From contig NC_091971.1 of NCBI RefSeq assembly GCF_036711975.1, forward strand, positions 30,697,501 through 30,761,500: a DNA stretch of 64,000 nucleotides. Reading direction: 5' to 3'. The position numbers and the translations under genes are program-made. This stretch comes from Onthophagus taurus (Eukaryota; Arthropoda; Insecta; Coleoptera; Scarabaeidae). Under the pieces are notes generated by a model that saw only the letters and a program-made list of their open reading frames with translations, did no database searches and was not told where the DNA came from. This document shows positions 47,172 to 56,026 of this stretch, in pieces (the first letter of the stretch is position 1; every line of letters begins with the position of its first letter).

Positions 47172-47391
47172 TGTTATTCGTTATATTTTAAAGTCAGCTT
47201 AACTCTAAGGAAATATATTGGGTTTACTTAGAACACAAAAAAAAGAATATGTAACTGAGTAAACAAAACGATATATATTATTTAGTCCACACGACACGTG
47301 TAACACTTCCTTCTTCTTCCGATGATGCACACAGACTTCTTTTAGTTCGTACATCCCATCTCCATAAGCCATCTATTGTCGTTCGCCAACA
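47172..47391 (-). repeat. 5' LTR of the second gypsy
   Basis: 220 bp with TG..CA tips on the minus strand, starting TGTTGGCGAACGACAATAGA and ending AACGAATAACA. It abuts the AGAA duplication at 47392-47395. It shares the word GACAATAGATGGC with the LTR of the unrelated first gypsy. Confidence 0.85.
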
Positions 47392-47395
47392 AGAA

Positions 47396-48240
47396 GAATT
47401 TTAATACCCATGTCAATAGCAAATACTTCCACCTAGAAAACAGTGCAGTATGTAAGCTTGCTTAATCCGAAGTTTCTGGCAGTATACCCCTGCTGCGACC
47501 CCTTCCGACGTTTTTGACACATCTGTGAACATGCAAATATCTGCCGAATTTTCATTTTCGATCCAGGACTTCTGTACAGGCAGTACAATCTGGTATCGAG
47601 CAGTAATCACTGATAGTTATCCCGCCAAATCTGATGACACTTATAGCACTGTATCAGTGCTTATAATGTCTTCCATAGCCCATTGGTAGAACATATCAGA
47701 ACAGTTTTCAGCATATTGCTTAAATCTGTAAATGGTAGTTCTAGCCACTTTCTCTATATGCAAATGCAAAGGAAATAGGCCAAGCAGAACATCCATTGTT
47801 AGAGTTGACGTTGTGCTTATCGCACCAGAGACTGGATCCAGCTACTCGTTGAATTTGTGAAAGTTTACTGATAACTGAACTCTGTCGGACATTCCCATAC
47901 CAGGCTGCTGCTCCGTATGTGATCATAGGTCGAACCACAGTCGCATAAAGCCAGTACAGTCTTGCAGGGGTAAGACCCCAATTTTTCCACAAAGACTACG
48001 ACAAGTCCACAAGAATAATCTAGTTTTATGTAAAACTCCCTGCAAACGTCCATTCCATGAGAGGGTTTTGTCTAAGATTACTCCTAAATATTTGACTTCC
48101 TTTGAGAAAGGAATTTCTTCAACTTGGATAGTTGGGCGGATTAGTCCATCCAACTTTCGTCTCCTGGTGAAGGGCACAACGATTGTCTTTTGTGATTTTA
48201 TCGAGAGATTATCTCCCTTATACGCAAATGGTATCTAGAG
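47396..48240 (-). pseudogene. non-LTR (I/R1-like) RT end and RNase H start, right piece
   Basis: The minus strand from 48240 reads TIVVPFTRRRKLDGLIRP and KEVKYLGVILDKTLSWNGRL. Next come LFLWTCRSLCGK, LYWLYATVVRPMITYGAAAW and SQIQRVAGSS, the connection between RT and RNase H. ICMFTDVSKTSEGVAAGVYC, the RNase H start with the TDGSKT block, follows. It ends at the AGAA duplication and resumes at 44276. Stops and frameshifts are present. Confidence 0.87.
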
Positions 48241-49020
48241 TCACCTGGAGACAGGATGACATATAATATTACGCATTATATTACAGAAGCGCATATGATT
48301 CAATCAACGCGACATATTGATTGGATCTAATTCTAATTGAACAATTAAATAATGTTAAAAAATAACAATAACATTAGATTAAGATGAAATGCACTTTTAG
48401 CAAGTTTGAAACAGTTAATGTTTAAGTTAAGGGATACCAACCCACACCTTATTTTTTCTATGAAAGTTGATTATCGTTATTATACCACTTGTGCTGTAAC
48501 GTTGTATGGATAACAATTAGGTATTTTTAAGACAACATACCTCCAAAACTGATTGTGATATCGTAATGAGATAGTAAGCAGATTGAGATAAAGAACAAAA
48601 ACTGATTGAGATAATGAGTATTTTACAACAAATTTAGTCTTATTTTTATAAATTACAACACATGATGTGTTTTCATACATCAAAATCCAATATTAATCGA
48701 AAACTAATCATTTTAGAAACTATAATCATTCATTCTAAGCCCTTGTTTAAGCTGTTTAAATTAGAATTGACCCAAAAAGTTTTTATATCAAAATAATACA
48801 AAAAAATATGTTAATTTATTTAAATATAATTGTTTGTACTATGCATACATTATTATTTTAACAAAAAAAGGTCCTCAAGATAAGAATTTTTTTTAATAAT
48901 TTATTTTCGTGTGTAACGTCACAGACAACAGCGAACAAAAAAAAATTCTTCGGCGAAGTTGTTAAAACATTTGTATATTAAAACAAACACGTCTCCCACT
49001 ATAATTTAAACCTTGTAAAC
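48241..49020. other. 5' flank of VWC-like copy B
   Basis: AT-rich upstream sequence. No gene is visible. It probably contains the promoter-proximal regulatory DNA of the gene starting at 49083. Confidence 0.5.
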
Positions 49021-49024
49021 TGCG

Positions 49025-49032
49025 TATATAAG
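49025..49032 (+). promoter_or_regulatory. TATA box of VWC-like copy B
   Basis: TATATAAG stands about 30 bp before CACCAGTTGACATT (about 49054-49067), whose CAGT resembles the arthropod initiator. Transcription would start near 49058. This leaves the in-frame ATG at 49047 outside the mRNA and makes 49083 the start codon. Confidence 0.65.
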
Positions 49033-49082
49033 AACTCTCGCGGATTATGAAAATGCACCAGTTGACATTAACGACATTCAAA

Positions 49083-50552
49083 ATGAAACAATTTGGAGTG
49101 ATTTATCTTTTATCTGCGTTGTATTTAAACGTTGTTTTTGGAGGTAAGATTATTATTTTACTAAAATCATTTTTTTAAAATAATATAAGTAGATAATGTT
49201 AATCAAAAATTTAATATGTATTTAATTAAATTTGTAACATATCAACATATTAGTTTTCGTTTTTGTTGCTTAACAAGTGAAACTCGATGATGTTGCCATG
49301 ATCTCAATTTTAAGTTCCAACCTATTTTTTACCTATTATATGTGATTCCGCGCGAAGGTCAGATAATATCGACGTATATATTGTCTTGTAAAAGAATAAT
49401 AACAAAATATTTACTTTGCAATTAACCCAAAATGTGTAAAATGCACTTGACATAACATTTCTTGATGAATTCTGAGAAGTTTTCATTCAGAGAGGTGTCC
49501 TCGTCTTACTTTTTGAAGACTTTTAATTTTTTTTTTAGAATCAAAGGAAAGTTAAATTTTTACTTGTTGAAATTTCAGAGAAAAATTGCGATGACCTTGG
49601 CTTAAATTTCTATAGATCTATTGGATGTAAAGAATCAGGAAAAGAAAATGGTTGTCCTTCTTACGATGGTTGTCAATACAGTCAACCCATTGGACATTGT
49701 ACTTATCAAGGACAAAAAATCGATAAGGGTCAAGCCGTTAAGGACGTTGTAAAAGATTCAAGTTGTAGTTTTGGATGTATTTGTACAGCAGCTGATGGTG
49801 AAAAGTAACAAAAAATATCATTTAAAATCGTTATCTGTTTAAACTTAAATCAATTTTTGATTTATTTCAGGGGATCATTTCTCTGCGCTCAAGGTCATTG
49901 TGGAATTGATGAATCCATTTTATTTGGAAAAAGTCCAAATTGTTTCTTAAGATATTCTTTAGATCAATGTTGTCCAAATTCAGAACCGGAATGTGCAGGT
50001 AATCACAAAAAAATAATTAAGCATTAATGACTTATCATTTTAATTGTTTTAATAGAAGAATCCCCAGCTACATGTAAAGTAGGAAATGAAGAATTTAAAG
50101 AAGGAAAATTATTTAGTCCAAAAGATAAATGCATAACATGCCTTTGTACAAAAGATTTCGATGGAAAACTTGACGGACCAAATTGCCAACCAACTCCATG
50201 CGATGTCGAAGTGAGACACTCACAAGATATCGAAAAGAATTGTGCTCCATTATATTTCATAAACTCGAAAAAATCGGAAGCTTTATGCTGTCCAGTTACT
50301 TTTGTTTGTCGTAAGTAAATATGAGAAGATTTTAATTTTGTTATGATATATTTTTTTTTATTTCAAATAGCATCAAAAATTGATGTCATTAAAGAAAACG
50401 ACACGAAATCAACAGATAGAGTCTGCAAATATGGATTGAAAACTTTAAAACTTGGATCGACGATTGAAACTGAAAACGATAGCTATGGAAAAAGGAAAGT
50501 TCATTGTGAATGTGTTTCCCCTCCTTTAATGACGTGTACAATGAGTTATTAA
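49083..50552 (+). CDS. secreted cysteine-rich VWC-like protein, copy B
   Basis: Five exons, 49083-49143, 49579-49804, 49871-49998, 50056-50310 and 50371-50552, join to 283 residues without error, with intron phases 1, 2, 1, 1 as in copy A. Exon 1 is a signal peptide (KQFGVIYLLSALYLNVVFG). The protein has 28 cysteines, as copy A does. In exon 2 the first five cysteines have the same gaps in both copies (12, 8, 5, 8), followed by C-x3-C-x-C. Exon 3 carries YSLDQCCPNSEPEC, exon 4 CITCLCTKDF and NCAPLYF..CCPVTFVC, exon 5 CECVSPPLMTC. It is likely exported to haemolymph or a gland lumen. The role is unknown; growth-factor binding or defence are guesses from the VWC family. The open frame and good signals argue it is expressed. 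Confidence 0.92.
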
Positions 50553-50642
50553 TTAAAAACATAATTGATAATTTTAATTTTTCATGTTGAATTTGTTTCT
50601 TTGTTAATAACTTAATAATGTATTATATTGATTTATATTTAA

Positions 50643-50648
50643 AATAAA
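50643..50648 (+). terminator. polyadenylation signal of VWC-like copy B
   Basis: AATAAA stands 91 bp after the stop codon and about 60 bp before a mariner remnant. It is the first canonical signal downstream of the gene. Confidence 0.7.
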
Positions 50649-50704
50649 ATTCTAAATATTTTCAAATCTGGACTCACTTTACAATATTATACGTTTACTT
50701 CACC

Positions 50705-51000
50705 TCCTCTTCACTAGATCAATTTTTGAGCAGCTGTGTGGCATGTAGTACCATATTGTTGGAACCACATATCACTGACATATCCGTCCAATTCTGGTCA
50801 AAAATAGTCTTCCAACATAGTATGACGGTCACTTTTTGTGGTTGTAGTTGCTGTTCAATAACGCATATTTTGCTTATTGATATAACCATTAAGCCAAAAA
50901 TGAGCTTCATCGGTGAAGATGATTTTCTGCCGAAATTCAGGATTTAGCTGTAGAGTTTCGAAGACTCAAATGATCAAAAAACTGCCATAATTTATTGACA
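50705..51000 (-). pseudogene. mariner-like transposase fragment with internal deletion
   Basis: The minus strand reads FRQKIIFTDEAHFWLNGYIN and KQNMRY, then a stop in place of Trp. Slightly downstream come MLEDYFWPELDGYVSDMWFQ and a block equivalent to QQDGATCHTA, where the catalytic Asp reads Tyr (QQYG). Roughly 50 residues normally between the blocks are missing. It lies just beyond the 3' end of VWC-like copy B, in antisense. Confidence 0.85.
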
Positions 51001-51249
51001 GACCTACATTTCTTATGGAAGGCGTGATCTTAGTGGTTAGTTACTATTAGATACTTACTGCATACTATAAGAACTAACCAGAAGAAAGAAGACGAAAAGA
51101 AAAAGAAAACCGGAAATGAAGAACATGTAAAGTTGTTGAAATCTTAATGAAAAGCCTAAAATAGTTGCGATGTATGTAACATATCTTAAGGAAGTACATA
51201 GAAACAGATAGGAATATACACCGGGTGTAAGTTATTTTGATTGTATGTT

Positions 51250-51470
51250 TTTTTTAGGTAAATTTCACCATGCTCTTTAAAACCCCATATCGCAGCCAAC
51301 GTTTATTCAAAAAGCTCTAAATTGGCACGATTACTCTTCAGATGCTGCCAAATTGATTGTCATTTGTGGTATCAGAGCGTCTTATACAGGATGGCCAAAA
51401 ATTGAATTACCGTTTCTCCAAATCGTGCCAATTTAGAGCTTTGTTGAATAAACGTTTGCTGAGATATTTT
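51250..51470. repeat. fold-back element, copy 1 (relative at 63205-63380)
   Basis: CAACGTTTATTCAAxAAAGC with TCTAAATTGGCACGATT at 51298-51332 is inverted at about 51415-51455. The left 160 bp, including AATTTCACCATGCTCTTTAA and ATTGAATTACCGTTTCTCCA, recur nearly unchanged at 63215-63376. It is non-coding. Confidence 0.8.
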
Positions 51471-51599
51471 CTGCAAAAAATATCTAATTATATCATATGC
51501 AGCAGGAAGGGGGTTACCAGCAATTCCAACATTCCATTTTCTTATGTCAGGTTGCTATGCATTATTATGGATTGATATCTGCTGTTATAGAAGATCAAG

Positions 51600-52955
51600 T
51601 CTCTTTCTCAGATTTCCGTCCATGAATCGTCCAGTTCTGCTAGTGTTTTTCCGTGTTCGTTTAGCGGTATAGCTCGATATCGTAAAAGAATTTCATATAA
51701 TTTTTCGTTCATAATACTTTTCTTATTATTCATAGCTCTCAAATGTTTTTTAGAGTGGCCACATATCGTTCAGCTTGTCCATTGGTCGCTGGATGATTTG
51801 GTGCAATAAAATTCTGTCTAATTCTGTTTCTTTTACAAAATTCTGTAAAATGTTGAGATATAAAGATTGTTCCATTATCGGATAGCAAAATTTGTGGTAA
51901 TCCTATGTCGGTACTTGTTTTTGTACATAATATTTCAGGCTATTTTGATTTGGCACTTACCATTAGGAAGAAATAATGTCCTTTGAAAAGGACCGGCGTA
52001 ATCCATGTGATCGCGTTGCCAATTATTATCTGCTATGTCCCATTTATGTAATGCAACCTTTTCTGGATTACTTCTAATATTTGCACAGGCTTCACATGAT
52101 CGTGCCAAGGTTTCATCTTCTCGCTAATGACTTCATTCTTACAATTCCTTGATGTGAGGAATGCAATTCTTTTAGTACATGGATTTGAAGATTAACTACA
52201 ACGACGGTAACTTCTGACTTTTTCCAAAAATATGACATAGTAGTTTATCGGTATTATATGTCGGTTATTTACGTGAAATGACGATCACATATATAAGCAA
52301 AAAACTTTTGAAATGCCCAATAAATAGCAGTGGCTTCCTTATCCAGCTGGGAACAGCTTTTCTCTGGATTAAGGACCTGGATGAAAGCTTCGGTCTTTCG
52401 TCTTCATTAATGAAATGAGATAAAATAGCTGAGAGCCCAACTGGACTGGCATCTATTGCGATGACCAACAGCAACTTCGGATAGTAGCACCAAAACTCGG
52501 TCATTGGAAATTTCTTGCTTTATTTCCAGGAATGCTAGTTCACCTGACGGGAACCATTGGAATTCGTTGGTACATCTTAACAATCGATAAATTGGATCAA
52601 GTATCGAGACGACTTCAGGTATAAATTTGGAATAATAAGATACATACTCGACAAAAGATTTAATTTCAGTAATGTTTGTCGGGCGTGGTGCTTTGATCAT
52701 GGGTTCTACTTTCTCGGGTGCTGAACTCACTATGTGACCAAGATATTTAATCTGTGGTGCGAACAGGATACACTTTTTCTTATTGACATTGACATTATTG
52801 GCATTCTTTTATAGCATTCAGAGAGAGATTTGGCGTAGACGACAATATCGTCAAAGTAGGCAATGACTCCATCAAGTGCTTGTAAAATAGTATCAATACA
52901 TTTTTGGAATTCATTCGGTGAAGATTTGATTCCAAATGCGAGACGTTTAATTTGG
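51600..52955 (-). pseudogene. third gypsy element, pol remnant
   Basis: The minus strand from about 52955 shows FGIKSSPNEFQKC-type RT sequence in several frames, then EKVEPMIKAPRPTNITEIKS and YYSKFIPEVVSILDPIYRLL. Next come IAIDASPVGLSAILSHFIN (RNase H) and, near 52000, integrase pieces HMDYAGPFQRT and HLRAMNNKKSIMNEKL. Many stops and frameshifts are present. No LTRs were recognised. The N-terminal side is cut by the next element at about 52955. Confidence 0.8.
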
Positions 52956-53380
52956 TGAGACCAGCATCTGTAATATTGCCTCCACTACACATAAAACTAG
53001 GTTTGATGAAAAACTTTGTGAAAACGTTGAATCCAGAAGGCCCAGCATTTAAATATCTCACCCAGCTCTTTCCACAACTATCGTACGCTAAATTAAAAGA
53101 AGGCATATTTGTTGGCCCTCAAATAAGGAAATTAATAATTGACAACGAATTCATGTCAACTTTAACAACAAAAGAAGTAACGGCGTGAATTAGCTTCAAA
53201 CAAACCGTCCATGGATTTTTAGGATACCATAAGGATGAGAATTATCGCGAAATAATTTCCAACTTATTGCACAATTACGATGACATGAATGCAAATATGT
53301 CGCTCAAAATCCATTTGCTCTATTCGCACTTACATTTTTTTCCAAGCAATCGTGGAGCGGAAAGTGACAATTTTTGTCCG
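52955..53380 (+). pseudogene. dispersed uncharacterised mobile-element ORF fragment
   Basis: One frame with a single in-frame TGA at 53186 reads LPPLHIKLGLMKNFVKTLNP, then LKEGIFVGPQIRKLIIDNEF, FKQTVHGFLGYHKDENYREI and MSLKIHLLYSHLHFFPSN. I recall the same conserved block from many repetitive predicted proteins in insects and cnidarians, but I do not know its element class. The reading frame is well kept for its length. Ends are cut by neighbours. Confidence 0.7.
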
Positions 53381-53454
53381 GTATTAAAAACCGGTATTGA
53401 TGGCAAAATACTGGTGTTTCGGTATTATTTTTATTTAGTGCCCTCGATGGCCGA

Positions 53455-53735
53455 GGGCGGCCGATGTCTTCGAAAACGGCTGTGCTAGTTTGAAGTTGTG
53501 TTGAAAAATGACGTAAAGAATTCTTGTTTGTTATCTATCTTCTGTCCGTTCTAAGTTTACATTTTCAAGTGCCATTTTTTGACGTTTCAAAAAATGCTAG
53601 CCGGTGGCGAGCTATCGAAAACGGCCGTGTTTGTTTAAACCTGTGCTGCAAAATGATGTTGACCAAACAGAAATTTGTTATCTATCTTATGTCCGTACTA
53701 ACGTCATTTTTTCAAGTGACATTTTTTGATCAGTG
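53455..53735. repeat. two diverged direct repeats of about 150 bp
   Basis: TCGAAAACGGCxGTG, TTGTTATCTATCTTxTGTCC and CATTTTTTCAAGTGxCATTTTTTGA recur in the same order from 53470 and from 53620. It may be a small tandem duplication or a subterminal repeat of an element. Confidence 0.7.
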
Positions 53736-54355
53736 TGAACACTCTGACAGAATGTTGAAGATAACGAAGACTCAACCTTTGATGATGACAACTTAATGTT
53801 CGTGTTCAATAAATTTGTCATACCTAGCCAACAATAAAATAGTTTAGTGATAGTTGACTCAATGTTCATCGTGGGTTGTAAGTGATAAATAAAAGCTTCT
53901 TGGGAACGATGAAAAATTATTTATTCTTAATATAAGATCAGTGCAACATGTTTCGAGATTCAAAATCTCTTCATCAGGCACGACTAAAAAACATAAAATT
54001 GAAGTAAGAAATTTGTTATACATATTTTTTAATTTGTTTAGTTACCGTCAATTACTTATGGAGCACAAAATTGAACATCTGACAAACGTGGTGAAATTTT
54101 GTAGGTGATTGGACGAGATTGGTTAATAGTATAAACTACGTTATGTCCCTCTTGATTTGCTATTTGTCGAGTAGTGATCACTGCTATGCTTTAGTCAGTG
54201 GTTCTTTTTTAATAATGGTGTAAATTAACAGTTGTATTAAATTAGTTTTTCTTCAAACGTCATTAAATGACAACTTTGTTGTCGTGTTTACTCGCGGTAG
54301 AAGTAAGTCATTGTTGCATAACGACGGTTGCTAAGATCAACATAGCAAAAAAGTA

Positions 54356-54408
54356 CTTCAGCGTTATGGCGCTAAAGTAAATTTCACTTTAGCGCCATAA
54401 CGTTGAAG
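54356..54408. repeat. 23-bp-stem hairpin
   Basis: CTTCAGCGTTATGGCGCTAAAGT and its near-complement (one mismatch) flank a 7-base loop. A third half-copy, CACTTTAGCGCCGTA, follows at 54417. It is probably the tip of a fold-back element. Confidence 0.85.
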
Positions 54409-54456
54409 AACATTTCACTTTAGCGCCGTATTATTTGCAACGTTTGAAGAAAAAAT

Positions 54457-54657
54457 ACTATGTTTTATTCGGAAGAGAAGCAGATTCGTTTGTGGCTGGT
54501 CCGTCATTGCCGGACTCACTTCGTTCGTCCGGAAAACTGTCGGACACGCCACAATTTTAACGGCTCATCTGTCATTAGCGACTCACTGCGTTCGTCGCTA
54601 AGCGACAGACCACGCCATAAAAAGCACTGCTTCTCTTCCATATAAAACAATATACTA
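54457..54657. repeat. 200-bp palindromic element with two same-loop hairpins
   Basis: The outer ends are inverted (TATGTTTTATxCGGAAGAGA, then AGCAG; complement at 54628-54657). Inside are two hairpins. CCGGAC / GTCCGG is at 54510-54532, and TTAGCGAC / GTCGCTAA at 54575-54601. Both have the 11-base loop TCACxxCGTTC. The stems differ but pair perfectly. Confidence 0.85.
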
Positions 54658-54784
54658 TTTAAAAGAAAAACCCGATCAAACAATTAAGTTTAATTCAATT
54701 ATTTTTTATTTTTTTCTTTATTTTTTGTTCTTTTACACTAAATGTTCTGTAGCTTTTGTTCTGTATTATTTACTTTATTTTGCT

Positions 54785-55020
54785 TAAAACCTCTCAGATC
54801 ACCTGACCTCACACCTTTAGATTCTTTTTATGGGGCAAAATCAAAAATGAGCTCTATAATACACCAGTATGGTCTCGTGAGGTATTGGAAAATAAATCGA
54901 ATTAGAAATTGTATTACCTAAATATCTCCGCAGGAATAACGTCGAGTCGTTAGATCGACAATACGCAAGATACAATTATGTCAAAATCGAGACGTAATAA
55001 TCCGTTTAAGCGATACTATA
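54785..55020 (+). pseudogene. mariner-like transposase C-terminal fragment
   Basis: The plus strand reads RSPDLTPLDSF, the third catalytic-residue block PRSPDLxPLDFFLWG. Other frames continue with IKNELYNTP and PQELxRVVRSTIRR-like text up to about 55010. It is short, frameshifted and lacks a start. GGGACACCCGGTATA at about 55085 may be a terminal repeat. Confidence 0.7.
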
Positions 55021-55441
55021 CATTTCAAATGGTTTTCTTATATCACCAATAATAAAGAAAAATATGGGGGTGAGCCACTTTTGAGGGACACCCGGTATAA
55101 TTCTTTTTTGTTACGGTGCGATTAATTGAAAAAAAATGAGAAAATGCCAAAAAATTTCATTTTGTTGAGTTGTGTTAGGCTGTAGCAAAATAACGGAGAG
55201 TCCGATTTATGCCATCAATACCTCAAAATGTTCGTCTGGATCTCCACTTTCATGCTACAGAAGCACACTATGCAAAATAAAAAATATACTGAACATGAAC
55301 CGTTGCTATGTTTTTTAATTTATGATTGATTTTATGAAAAAAATATTATATATTTATTGGAATAATTTTATTTATATTATAATTATTTTCAGAATCATAT
55401 CTTTTATCATTTTCTTCAATTTCCTTAACCTGGCTGATTTC

Positions 55442-55706
55442 CTTTGATTATATATAATATGGATTGAGCTAACTGAATATATCTACTAACAAAAATGTTG
55501 CTCAAGGTGAATAGACGCAGATGGAAAGCGATAATGTGAAAGTGTAACAAAGATAGATATATTATATGTCAGTACGCTTCTATATCTATCTCACTTCTAT
55601 CAGTACACCCATTATATGGCAGCACGCTTCTATGTCTATCTCGGTTCGATCACCTTGCGCAAGCTATCTCTCTCGTTGGCTCAATCCATATTATATATAA
55701 TCAAAG
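55442..55706. mobile_element. 265-bp MITE with 28-bp TIRs and 8-bp duplication
   Basis: Perfect 28-bp terminal inverted repeats, beginning CTTTGATTATATATAATATG, are at 55442-55469 and 55679-55706. CTGATTTC flanks both sides (55434-55441 and 55707-55714), an 8-bp target duplication as made by hAT-type transposases. The inside contains TATGTCAGTACGCTTCTAT and a close tandem copy, and is non-coding. Confidence 0.9.
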
Positions 55707-56026
55707 CTGATTTCACAACAGCGGGTACCGGTTGACGTTGAGTTTCGGGACACCTATATATAAACTTGCATTTTAAATTTAATAGAAATATACGTATAAT
55801 AGGTTGTATGAATTTTGAATTCTTAAATAAACTATTATATAACATTACTGTTTTTTGTCGAAAATAATTTAATAAAGTTGAATATAATCATTTCAAATAA
55901 CTTTAGACTTTAGAGAATTTATTTAAAGATTTCTGTTAATCTTTATATTTTAAATAAAATCCATTAGATGGCACTTTGTAACATTTAGGTTATGTTTGAA
56001 TTAACCTAAAAATTTAAAATAAAAAA

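Larger units (their letters stand above)
44277..47391 (-). mobile_element. second gypsy element, inserted in a LINE
   Basis: Minus-strand orientation. The right (5') LTR is 47172-47391, 220 bp, reading TGTTGGCGAACG..GAATAACA. The left (3') LTR remnant is 44277-44355. AGAA at 44273-44276 and again at 47392-47395 is the 4-bp target duplication. Internal order is gag, RNase H, integrase. Protease and reverse transcriptase are gone. The element is therefore non-autonomous, or decayed by deletion. Confidence 0.9.
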
